The notes under the pieces are model-generated. The model was not told the DNA's origin, made no database searches, and saw only the letters and a program-made list of their open reading frames with translations. 64,000 nucleotides of DNA. Origin: Sulfobacillus thermosulfidooxidans DSM 9293 (lineage in GTDB: Bacteria > Bacillota > Sulfobacillia > Sulfobacillales > Sulfobacillaceae). A program made the translations under genes and the position numbers. Location: assembly GCF_900176145.1 (NCBI RefSeq), contig NZ_FWWY01000001.1, forward strand, positions 2,369,595 through 2,433,594, written 5' to 3'. Of the stretch, positions 24,930-33,151 are shown one piece after another; position 1 is the stretch's first letter; each line of letters opens with the position of its first letter.

Positions 24930-26541
24930 GATGAGATGTCTCCTTTGGCTCTTGTGGTGGAGATGAATAAAAATACGGCTGTAACGGCAGTGTAACCATA
25001 ATGCGGGTGCCGCTTTCCGGTTGACTGTGAATATAGATCTGGCCTCCTAAAGACAGCACCCGTTCGTGAATCGTACGGGATCCATATCCCGGTTCGGTAG
25101 CCGCGGGATCAAATCCCTTACCGTCGTCTTCGATATGCAGATAAAGGTTTTGATCATCATAACTTAAGTGTAACTGTACATGGTGGGCCTGACCGTGTTG
25201 CAAGGTATTATGAAGACTTTCATCAATAATGCCTTTTAAGATATAAAGCGCTTCCCGGTTCCACCATGTCGGAATCTGATCGGGTAAAGATATATCGAAA
25301 TGAAGACCGGTAGCCATGGTCAAATGGGACAGGTCATTTTTTAATTGGTTAATCCATTTGGCAGCTGAGGGAGGGCGCAAGGCGCCGATGAGCTGGCGCA
25401 TTTCAATTTGACTTTGCACGAGTTGGGTACTAATCCGTTGCAAAAATTCTTCAATTTTGGGATGTTCGGGCTCTGTCTTCCACAAGACCGCTGCACTGCG
25501 GGTTAATAATTGAGCCGAAAAGAGGCGTTGGTTCACGGAATCATGGAGTGTCGCCGCTAGCACGCGTCGTTCGCGTTGCTGGGCTTCTTGCCGGGACTTT
25601 TCATAAACACGCACATTTTCTAGTGCTGCCGCAATATGCCATGCCGCCGTGATGAGCAAATCACGGTCAAAGGGATGAAAGGCACGGATTTGTCGGCTTT
25701 CAGCGCGGATCCGGTAGGGTGTTTGGGGAATCTCTTGCCACAATCCCGATACGTCGTCCGATATTAACAGACCGGGAGGCGATGATAAATTTTTATCTGA
25801 ATCGTTCTGGTCATAACGATAGGCCATTTCATATGTGCTGTCACGAACACACTGGGCGACAAGAGTCATGGTATCATACGTGTTAAATATGGCGACCGCA
25901 TCATAATCCAAGATGTGGGCCAACTGTTGGCAGGCCTGATTCAAAATGTCGTTAGTATCCATGGTGAGAATGAGATGATTGGCCAAGTTGGCTAGAGCCC
26001 GGAGACGACCGGCATACCGGGATTGTTCTAACAATAGCGTTGACCGGTCTAAAGCTACGGCGACTTGGTAACCAATAATCCTTAATAGGCTTAAGGTATC
26101 TGCAGAAAACGGCTTTTTACCCGCGGATGCCACATTGAGAATACCTAGAGGTTTTTCGTGAGAACGTAAGGGCACGCTGGCATGAAAAACTAATCCTTGT
26201 TTGTCTCCAGAAGCATCCCGCAGGCGGCTACAGCGCACAATGTTGACAGCCGTATGAAGACGTCCACGCACAAAACGATCCTGACACTCGCACCAACCGA
26301 CTTTCAAGGCATGGGCGTCATTGTTGGCTAGCGCGGGCGGAAGCCCGCTCGCGCCCATTTCAACAAAATACAAGCGGGCAGGATCGTACCGAAAAATCCA
26401 TGCGGTTTGTAATCCTAATGAATGGACCGTAAGATTTAACAACCGGGTGACGGTGGTATCGATGTCCGTTGCTTCATTTAAGGCCTCCGCAATATTTTTC
26501 AAGAGGTGGATGCGTTCTGCACTCATGGACATGGCTGTCAC
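24913..26541 (-). CDS. Cytoplasmic GAF-domain sensor histidine kinase
   Basis: About 542 residues from GTG 26541, which follows AGGAG; the frame is open to 26610. No membrane spans are visible. Two GAF domains precede the HisKA_3 box (H in LAATLHDSVNQRLFSAQ, about residue 333) and a HATPase domain (GKGFDPAATEPGYGSRTI). The first GAF carries Cys residues in GWCECQDRF and VRCSRLRDA, an arrangement compatible with redox or metal sensing. It forms an operon with the overlapping response regulator and is divergent from the TauE/SafE gene. Confidence 0.88.
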   Translation of the reverse strand: MTAMSMSAERIHLLKNIAEALNEATDIDTTVTRLLNLTVHSLGLQTAWIFRYDPARLYFVEMGASGLPPALANNDAHALKVGWCECQDRFVRGRLHTAVNIVRCSRLRDASGDKQGLVFHASVPLRSHEKPLGILNVASAGKKPFSADTLSLLRIIGYQVAVALDRSTLLLEQSRYAGRLRALANLANHLILTMDTNDILNQACQQLAHILDYDAVAIFNTYDTMTLVAQCVRDSTYEMAYRYDQNDSDKNLSSPPGLLISDDVSGLWQEIPQTPYRIRAESRQIRAFHPFDRDLLITAAWHIAAALENVRVYEKSRQEAQQRERRVLAATLHDSVNQRLFSAQLLTRSAAVLWKTEPEHPKIEEFLQRISTQLVQSQIEMRQLIGALRPPSAAKWINQLKNDLSHLTMATGLHFDISLPDQIPTWWNREALYILKGIIDESLHNTLQHGQAHHVQLHLSYDDQNLYLHIEDDGKGFDPAATEPGYGSRTIHERVLSLGGQIYIHSQPESGTRIMVTLPLQPYFYSSPPQEPKETSHHEKNP

Positions 26542-26838
26542 CGAAACTCCTATCTGGTTGTCGTTTGATGGCTTGATTATACCGTGTTGACGCGTCCTTA
26601 ACCTGCTCAAATCGTCCCTTTACGACTAAAGTTCTATTTTGGATTTTCCCCGTTTGCCCGTCATTAGGACACAAGAATGTTTCTCAAGGTATCGTCAAGG
26701 GATTTTGACGGGTTGGGACCATATTCCGAAATATTGGCCAAAAGTCTAATTTTTGGTTCAGATCGGAATGGCGACTTGACAGATTCCTTGGGGTAATGAT
26801 TTGATCAAATTTGAATAACGTGATCGAATATTGTTGGT

Positions 26839-26864
26839 GACGGTTTGTCTTTGAGACAAGCCGT
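26839..26864. promoter_or_regulatory. Inverted repeat in the kinase/tauE divergent region
   Basis: ACGGTTTGTC and GACAAGCCGT form an almost perfect 10-base stem around a short central segment, about 80 bases upstream of the TauE/SafE start. It could be an operator or a terminator-like hairpin; no T run follows. Confidence 0.4.
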
Positions 26865-26943
26865 TATTTGCTTAGAATTCCCGGCACGATCCCGAAAGTC
26901 ATGGCCGGGATGGCCGAGAGGAAAGAAGGAATGAGCAAAGACG

Positions 26944-27684
26944 ATGGGAATTTTTCATAGCCTGAGTCTTTATAGTGTAGCGTTCTTTATCGTGGTCATT
27001 GCCTTTATTGTTCGCGGTACGATTGGGTTTGGATCCGGGTTAATTGCCGTGGCCAGCTTAATTTTACTAATGCCGGTAAAGTTGGCTGTGCCCCTGGTGT
27101 TTTTATTGGATTTGACGGCCGCCCTGGTTCTAGGGTCCTATGACGCGAAACAAGTGGTGTGGCGCGATGTATTGTGGGTGTTGCCCTTTGCTAGTGTAGG
27201 TGTTTTCATTGGCGGATTCATCCTCAAAAAGGCCTCACCGGGCAGCGTGACATTTATTTTGGGTTTATTCATCCTCGTCTATGTGCTCTATGCCTTATGG
27301 GTAAAATTAGATAAGTTACCCAAAATCCGCACGCTTTGGGCCATTCCGTTAGGATTATTAGGCGGATTAGCTGGCAGTCTCTATGGTGGAGGGGGTCCGC
27401 CCTTGGTAGCCTATTTGCAATTGCGGAAATTGGACAAGCGTCAATTTCGTGCCACGATGCAACTGGTTGCGGGGATGAATAATGTGCTGCGCGGCATTTT
27501 ATATGTGGCGTTGGGTTTGTTAACCCTTCCCATTGGTCTGGGGTATCTAGCCTTGTTACCCGCCATGTTATTGGGATTATGGATAGGCAACAAGGTCCAT
27601 TTGCGCATTAATGCAAAACTTTTTCAAGAAGTGGTATTGGTCGTGCTCACCTTGGTGGGTTTAAAATTAATGATTCCTGTGTAA
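26944..27684 (+). CDS. TauE/SafE family anion (sulfite/sulfonate) exporter
   Basis: A 246-residue TSUP family membrane protein with about eight spans. The signature FIVRGTIGFGSGLIAVASL is near residues 20-39 and the second repeat LLGGLAGSLYGGGGPPLVAY near 139-158. Characterised relatives export sulfite, sulfoacetate or related anions. The neighbouring sulfur genes and the SoeABC-like operon at 41-46 kb make sulfite a reasonable guess. It is transcribed away from the kinase pair. Confidence 0.85.
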   Translation: MGIFHSLSLYSVAFFIVVIAFIVRGTIGFGSGLIAVASLILLMPVKLAVPLVFLLDLTAALVLGSYDAKQVVWRDVLWVLPFASVGVFIGGFILKKASPGSVTFILGLFILVYVLYALWVKLDKLPKIRTLWAIPLGLLGGLAGSLYGGGGPPLVAYLQLRKLDKRQFRATMQLVAGMNNVLRGILYVALGLLTLPIGLGYLALLPAMLLGLWIGNKVHLRINAKLFQEVVLVVLTLVGLKLMIPV

Positions 27685-27971
27685 GAAACAAGCCCCGATA
27701 TTGGAAATAGGTTATGTGCCATCGCAAAAGGGATACCACTGGATATTGCCTCCCCTCCGACAATCCAATTACCGGCACGTAATAGACGATGTCAAACACC
27801 TCATAATCCGAATGCTGTGACAAAGCCCATAGCTGGCGTGACATGAACGCATTCACTGGTCGCGGGTTTTGGATGGGGTAAGAAGGCTAGTCGAGGAAAA
27901 TTCGGTCAAACACGGGATTTGCTTGACCGAACTTTCTTATTCAAATATCCTGTCTCCTTCTTGCTAAGGCA
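27685..27971. other. Intergenic region with terminator hairpin
   Basis: The arms TTCGGTCAA and TTGACCGAA (27903-27911 and 27928-27936) form a hairpin between the convergent TauE/SafE and AI-2E family genes. A minus-strand frame (27647-27856) reads like protein in places but lacks a ribosome site and overlaps the exporter's 3' end; it is left uncalled. Confidence 0.55.
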
Positions 27972-29066
27972 TTACAGGGCATCTTTAGGCGATGAGCTGG
28001 CATAAGCACGCCAAGCACCTGCTCCGGCGCGAATGCCTGCGACTGCAATGCCGGCTGCTGGTACGGCAAATAGAGCTCCCCAAATACCTAGCCATGTGGC
28101 ACCAATTAATAGCGCAATAATTGAAATGATGGGATGTAATCCTAATTGGTCGCGCATAATGCGCGGTCCGAGGACATCCGATTCGAGAAGATGAATGCCT
28201 AAGAGCATTATCAAGACTTCGGGGACGTGAAGAGAGGGGTGATCCAATAACGCGAAAATAAGGGGCAACAGTGATCCGATTACCGGACCAAGCAAAGGAA
28301 TCAGTTCTCCGACCGCGGCAATGACTCCGACAGTGACGGCATCGGGGAGACCGATGATGGACGTGCCGATACCAAAGGCCAATCCAATGAGGACAGATAA
28401 TAAGAGTTGTCCTCGCACATAGCCGCCGACCACGCGGGCAACAGTCTGTTCCACGGCAAGAACAGCGGGAAGGGGACCTGGAGGAATCAGGTGTTCTAAC
28501 GACGCTTCAATGCGTGGGGCATCCAGTAACATATAAACCGTGAGAATAATGATTAATACCGTATCCACCAGTCCTTTAACAATACTGGTTAAGACACGTA
28601 CGGTGTCATGAATCGCTGCTGAAGAGGCGGCTGAGGCATGCTGAAGCGCTGTGTGTTCGATTTGCTGGATGTTCAAATGGATACCGGCATTGCTGAGAAA
28701 GGTCAGGACGAGCGGAATGAGACGTTCCACATCACTAGGTAATTGCTTCGCTAAAACCTGTAACTGAATGACAATAATTGAGGATAGGCCGCCAATGCCG
28801 CCGAAAAATACCACAAGAGATCCTAAAACCACAATGAGAACTGCCAAGCCGCGTCGCATGCGGCGCGAGAGCAATCTCACGAGTGGATTTAACATGATGA
28901 CAATGGTCGCCGAAAGCACGAGGACAATGACGACTTCGTGTAACCGGCTTAAGATGCGTTCTGCGGCGAAAATAATGATGCCGGCTAAAATCACGACCAT
29001 TAAACTATCTTTGACGCGCACGAGGCGACTGTTTTTCATAGGGGCCAGAGGTGGAACCATATTCAT
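27972..29066 (-). CDS. AI-2E family transporter (PerM/YhhQ-type, DUF20)
   Basis: A 364-residue membrane protein with eight predicted spans and the family layout. An N-terminal hairpin pair is followed by a large loop and a C-terminal block with GELIPLLGPVIGSLLP and LIGATWLGIWGALFAVPAAG. Members export AI-2, sodium or other small solutes, so the substrate is uncertain. The ATG follows GGAGGG by six bases. Confidence 0.88.
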   Translation of the reverse strand: MNMVPPLAPMKNSRLVRVKDSLMVVILAGIIIFAAERILSRLHEVVIVLVLSATIVIMLNPLVRLLSRRMRRGLAVLIVVLGSLVVFFGGIGGLSSIIVIQLQVLAKQLPSDVERLIPLVLTFLSNAGIHLNIQQIEHTALQHASAASSAAIHDTVRVLTSIVKGLVDTVLIIILTVYMLLDAPRIEASLEHLIPPGPLPAVLAVEQTVARVVGGYVRGQLLLSVLIGLAFGIGTSIIGLPDAVTVGVIAAVGELIPLLGPVIGSLLPLIFALLDHPSLHVPEVLIMLLGIHLLESDVLGPRIMRDQLGLHPIISIIALLIGATWLGIWGALFAVPAAGIAVAGIRAGAGAWRAYASSSPKDAL

Positions 29067-29350
29067 GACAAACCCTCCATTGAATTCGGTTTTCGTCTGA
29101 ATTTGACGGAAATTCTACACGACGTTGATTCTTATTGTGCCATAGCCAAAACTTTATCCCCTATGAATGCGTCATAAATCTTGCCATGCTCTATGGCTTC
29201 CAGTCTTGTTATACTAGTGGATGCTTATTCCAAGGGTCCTGGTGGATAGGGAGAAATGTTACACAAGCGTACGGTTTTTGGCATTTACCTTAAACTCCTA
29301 TGGTATTGCGGCGTAGGGATATTAGAAAGAGGGGAGCTCGAGAAGGATTA

Positions 29351-30091
29351 ATGGGCCAAATCAAAGGACAAATTATTGCCACACAAGAGATGACGAGTGG
29401 AACAACTCATTTGATGTATCATGTCATTATGCGGCCTAATCGGCGCCGAGCGGCATTAAGAATTGAAGCGGATGGATCATTAACGGTACTGGTTCCACCC
29501 GGATATCCCCTCGAACGGGCAAAGAATTTTGTTCAGCAAAATATCCCATGGATTCTCAAACATTATCAAACTCTAAAGCAGTATGAGGCCAAAACTTTTC
29601 GCGAAGGCGAATTATTTTCATTCTACGGAGAACCATTGACCCTTTCTTTTCGTCATGATCAAATCTGGCCCATAGTGCGCAAGGAAAACGCCCAACTTAT
29701 CGTCGGTATAATGGGTGACACTGATCATCAGGATCAATCGCAATTGATACGCCACCATGTAATTGAGTGGTATTATCAACAAGCTGTGGCGACTTTAATA
29801 CCGCGTCTTCACTCATGGGCCAACCAACTTGGACGATTTCCTGAACATGTCAAAATTCACGAATATCGTAGTCGCTGGGGATATTGCCGTCAAGATGGCT
29901 TGATTGCCCTCAATTGGCGCATAGTGCAAGCCCCCGTTCGCGTTGTTGATTATGTGCTTGTGCATGAATTGACCCATTTAAATTATCCGCATCATCAGAA
30001 ACCGTTTTGGAATGCTGTCCGTCAAATTCTTCCGGATTATCATAATGATAAAAAGTGGCTCAAAGACTATGGCCATCAACTTCAATGGTAA
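29351..30091 (+). CDS. YgjP-like (DUF45) metal-dependent hydrolase
   Basis: About 246 residues from ATG 29351 after GAAGGA; the frame extends upstream to 29300 without a ribosome site. The C-terminus carries the zincin motif HELTHLNYPHHQKPFW, matching the YgjP/DUF45 family (HExxH plus a downstream His), preceded by YRSRWGYCRQDGLIALNWR. Relatives are often linked to type I restriction genes but none is seen here. The activity is unproven in the family. Confidence 0.85.
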   Translation: MGQIKGQIIATQEMTSGTTHLMYHVIMRPNRRRAALRIEADGSLTVLVPPGYPLERAKNFVQQNIPWILKHYQTLKQYEAKTFREGELFSFYGEPLTLSFRHDQIWPIVRKENAQLIVGIMGDTDHQDQSQLIRHHVIEWYYQQAVATLIPRLHSWANQLGRFPEHVKIHEYRSRWGYCRQDGLIALNWRIVQAPVRVVDYVLVHELTHLNYPHHQKPFWNAVRQILPDYHNDKKWLKDYGHQLQW

Positions 30092-30471
30092 AACAATGAA
30101 AATATTTTACCGTGGGGTGCACGTGATTATCCTCTTCAAATTGCTATAAGATCCTGTTGATGTCAGCAAAATGCTAGAGGTGTTCCTCGCCGAATTTGAA
30201 AACCAAGTGGCCTGTTTTGATGTTATGGCTTAAGAATTTTACGACGGGGGCGACACATCAATTGTTATCAAGATGCGTCTGATTTCTGCGTCGTTCATGG
30301 CGAAGAAATGAGATACTAGGCCGAGTAGGGGTTAATGGGAGGGTTCCCGATACGGACAACCGCAAAACAGGTGACGTTCGAGCAGATGCCTGCCCCTTGA
30401 AAAGCCTTGCAGTGATTTCCCACAGAAAATCACCCTTGGAAACAACACTTGATATGGTCATGGGCCCGTGT
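30092..30471. other. Intergenic region with no supported gene
   Basis: A weak hairpin GGTAAAA/TTTTACC (30087-30113) right after the YgjP-like stop may end that transcript. The rest has short open frames only, without ribosome sites or recognisable similarity. Confidence 0.5.
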
Positions 30472-30807
30472 CTACCTTAACTCCGTGGGAAACCAATCGG
30501 GCAGCGCATCGGGGGGGACTCTGCGGAGGGCATTGCCGCCCTGCCAGCGCGGGGTTTCGCGGGGCACACCATCGAGAACGAGAGTCCAAAACCGCTCCAT
30601 GGCAGGTGGAAGCATCCGCGCATGGAGTGGTTCTCGAATCCATTGCTGGAGGGTGTTCCATCCGTAGACATCAAAGAGCCAATCCCAATCCTCTAACGTC
30701 CCATCGGCCAAGACCGTGGGAATAATGATTAAGGCGTGTCGTGTGGTGTCTAACCTATCGGCATGATACCGGTAAAACAGACGTTGGAGTTTTTCGGGCA
30801 GTTTCAT
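30472..30807 (-). CDS. DUF6922-like protein paired with AbiEii toxin
   Basis: A 111-residue protein from ATG 30807, which overlaps the AbiEii stop as ATGA. The N-terminus MKLPEKLQRLFYRYHADRLD and the core DWLFDVYGWNTLQQWI plus LPPAMERFWTLVLD match the small DUF6922 proteins commonly encoded beside AbiEii nucleotidyltransferases. They are presumed antitoxin or accessory partners. Here the gene lies downstream of the toxin, the reverse of the order I usually expect. The C-terminal 25 residues are unlike the family. Confidence 0.75.
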   Translation of the reverse strand: MKLPEKLQRLFYRYHADRLDTTRHALIIIPTVLADGTLEDWDWLFDVYGWNTLQQWIREPLHARMLPPAMERFWTLVLDGVPRETPRWQGGNALRRVPPDALPDWFPTELR

Positions 30808-31583
30808 AGTCGTGGTCCTCGCGTTGGCGGTTGAAATCGTCGAGTGGCCCATGTTTGAACTTGGCGGATGAGATCCTCGGTGATTGTTTCAAAAGATTGT
30901 GGCGTTGTTAATAACGATAAAGCGGTATCACGGTCTGGAAGATCTTTGGTATAGGTCAATTGTTGGAGAAATAAACGGGCAGAAAAGGCTTCGCCGTAAG
31001 TCTCTTGAGCTATTTGGATGATATCATTAAAGGATATGACATTATGTGTTAACACGGCATGAATATCTAAGTAATCTCGAGCCTGCGCGCGGCGTCCTAT
31101 GGTGTAGGCTTTTTGTACAGCGACATCTCGGGCATCAGCGACAGCTAATCCACACCATACGTGATAGGGAAAATGGTGCGGAAATGGATAAGCCAGCAGT
31201 GTCACAGACACGTTATTGAGTCGAAACTGAATTTGATCGGCCGTTCGGAGTTCCCATTGGACCGAAGAAAACTGTTGAAGCATAGTATCCATTTTTGGAA
31301 GGGCTGGTAATGTTTCCCGCGGGTCTCGAGTAAAAAAGTCAAGATCTTTCGATTGACGGTGACCCAAATGTAATGCCAATGCAGTTCTTCCAGATAAATA
31401 GAATTGGTTCATAGCCGACCATGTTCGCAAAGCACTCGCCACGGCGAGGGTGCCCGCTGGAAGATTCTGCTCGTACAGTATTATCACCGCCTTATTGGTC
31501 ATGCCAATGCATTGAGGAGACGCTGATATGTTTGATGAGGTCTGCGTCACATAAAGTGCAAATTTAGGTACAACATATTTCAT
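30804..31583 (-). CDS. AbiEii/AbiGii-family nucleotidyltransferase toxin-like protein
   Basis: The nucleotidyltransferase fold is visible in FYLSGRTALALHLGHRQSKD followed by LDFF (GxxxLxxxxxHRxSxDLDF), then ARDVAVQKAYTIGRRAQARDYLD. This is the AbiEii layout; it uses nucleoside triphosphates to modify RNA targets such as tRNA ends. The frame is open to 31622, but the ATG at 31583 (GAGG six bases upstream) is preferred; M31502 would also keep the whole domain. A TATAAT box lies just upstream (about 31632). Confidence 0.82.
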   Translation of the reverse strand: MKYVVPKFALYVTQTSSNISASPQCIGMTNKAVIILYEQNLPAGTLAVASALRTWSAMNQFYLSGRTALALHLGHRQSKDLDFFTRDPRETLPALPKMDTMLQQFSSVQWELRTADQIQFRLNNVSVTLLAYPFPHHFPYHVWCGLAVADARDVAVQKAYTIGRRAQARDYLDIHAVLTHNVISFNDIIQIAQETYGEAFSARLFLQQLTYTKDLPDRDTALSLLTTPQSFETITEDLIRQVQTWATRRFQPPTRGPRL

Positions 31584-31694
31584 CGTCGGCCTCGTAGCCG
31601 TTTTTAAGAAGATCTTCCTCACTTAATTATATTATACCGAGAAGATTGCGACATATATCACGGGAGTAAGTGACAAACCGGACGGATATCGGAT

Positions 31695-31886
31695 TTATCG
31701 CTGCGCCACGGTACTGGCAAATAAATCCAAAATTCCTAATAATGTGGTGCGGTCTAAACCCTGAAATAGTCGTCAAGGTTCGGCGAAACGCAGGGGAAGC
31801 TCTTCTTCATCACGTGGATGAATGACTGCTGGAAAGTATTGTGATGGTGGTATGCTAGAGATAAAGGGTAAAGCCTGCTGCAACAT
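31695..31886 (-). pseudogene. Small broken gene with in-frame TGA
   Basis: From ATG 31886 the frame encodes a 37-residue stretch ending PRDEEELPLRFAEP. It meets a TGA (31773-31775) and continues in the same frame with RLFQGLDRTTLLGILDLFAS to a TAA at 31695. Both halves look like one protein interrupted by a single nonsense codon. No family is recognised. The surrounding 31623-32100 holds nothing else I can support. Confidence 0.4.
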
Positions 31887-32142
31887 AGTCTATTGCGGCC
31901 CATTGCCGTCAATTGGCCGGGAATCCGTGGTCACTCTCTCTGAAACCATGGTGATAACGTTAGAAGTGGCAGAGACCATTTAGTAATGGGTTTCAAGTTA
32001 TGAAATTATGAAAAACCCTCACGTGATTAGACTATTTGATAATTCCATGTGAGACATCTTGATTCTATGATTGAATATTTAAGAGGGAGCGGTGCACTAG
32101 GCGTGATTGAGTCGTGGTGAAGGACAAGGAGATGTGGCAAGG

Positions 32143-32985
32143 GTGAGTTCTTATGACGATTGGGAACGTACATTCCTGGAATATTTTGAGCAGAAATCCA
32201 TCGCGGAATCTATCATCATATTGAATGAAATGAAGTCGTCGCATAGGCCATCTCCGAATGCGAAAATCAAGGAGAGAGCGATTGACTTAATCGTACAACG
32301 GATAAAAAATCCCCGCCATATGCTTAAAGTCTGTATCGATCTCATCGATAGTCAAACACCAACAGGACGTGAAATGGCTTCGCAGCTATTGCCGACAATC
32401 CATACAGATTTTCCAATAGACGTGTCATCAATGCTCAAGGATCTTTGCAACGATAACAATTGGGAAGTGAGGGAATGGGCCGCAAGTGGTTGTGGTCAAA
32501 TATTGAGCCAAAATTTTGAGGGATTCTACCCTACTCTTAAGATGTGGACTCAGGACGACTCCGCGAAAGTCCGTCGGGCCGTAGCGATATCTGCCAAGAT
32601 GGCATCTCGTGCGCGAAAGCCGGAATGGTGCTCTCCCCTTCTATCCTTAATGGATGATCTCATTCGTGACAGCGACCCTTATGTTAGAAAGAATATGGGA
32701 CCATTTGCTATCGGTGATGGCACTCTTAGGTATTATCCCGAAGAGACCATCGCGCACATTAGTCAATGGGCTACCATGCCTGATATCTTTGCGCGGTGGA
32801 ACGCAGCTATGTCCTTTTCTGCGGCCGAGGGGGCTAAGTACCCAGAGATCGCAGAAGGGATATTGACCCAGTTGTCCGTCGACCCGATCTCCGTCGTCAG
32901 GCGCGCTGTGGACTCTGCCGTGAGACAGTTACAAAAACGGCTACCAGATTTTCGGCTCGGGGTTTCTTTTAATGATACGAAGTAG
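32143..32985 (+). CDS. HEAT-repeat / DNA alkylation repair-like protein
   Basis: About 281 residues from GTG 32143 after AAGGAG; the frame also opens at TTG 32107. It is almost entirely helical, with repeated alpha-alpha units such as DNNWEVREWAASGCGQILSQ, DDSAKVRRAVAISAKMA and DPISVVRRAVDSAV. This is typical of HEAT repeats and resembles the AlkD-type DNA alkylation repair superfamily (WEVREWA). Whether it binds damaged DNA or is a scaffold is unclear. It is monocistronic, 180 bases from the convergent ABC exporter. Confidence 0.7.
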   Translation: MSSYDDWERTFLEYFEQKSIAESIIILNEMKSSHRPSPNAKIKERAIDLIVQRIKNPRHMLKVCIDLIDSQTPTGREMASQLLPTIHTDFPIDVSSMLKDLCNDNNWEVREWAASGCGQILSQNFEGFYPTLKMWTQDDSAKVRRAVAISAKMASRARKPEWCSPLLSLMDDLIRDSDPYVRKNMGPFAIGDGTLRYYPEETIAHISQWATMPDIFARWNAAMSFSAAEGAKYPEIAEGILTQLSVDPISVVRRAVDSAVRQLQKRLPDFRLGVSFNDTK

Positions 32986-33151
32986 CGCTGTCCGTCTAGG
33001 TTGTTAACACGTAAGACCCGGTAATGATAAGAAATCCAGACTGCTGCAGGATTATGGTCGGCAGACGAGCCTTTCGTATCCCTGCAGGTTGTGGACATCA
33101 CAAACGAAAGCTTCTCGGCTTGTGCGATCTCATTTCGGTCCGGCGACCCTA

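Noticed and set aside
31773-31775. TGA read as selenocysteine
   Set aside because: No downstream SECIS-like hairpin was recognised and the frame has no known selenoprotein context; nonsense mutation is simpler.
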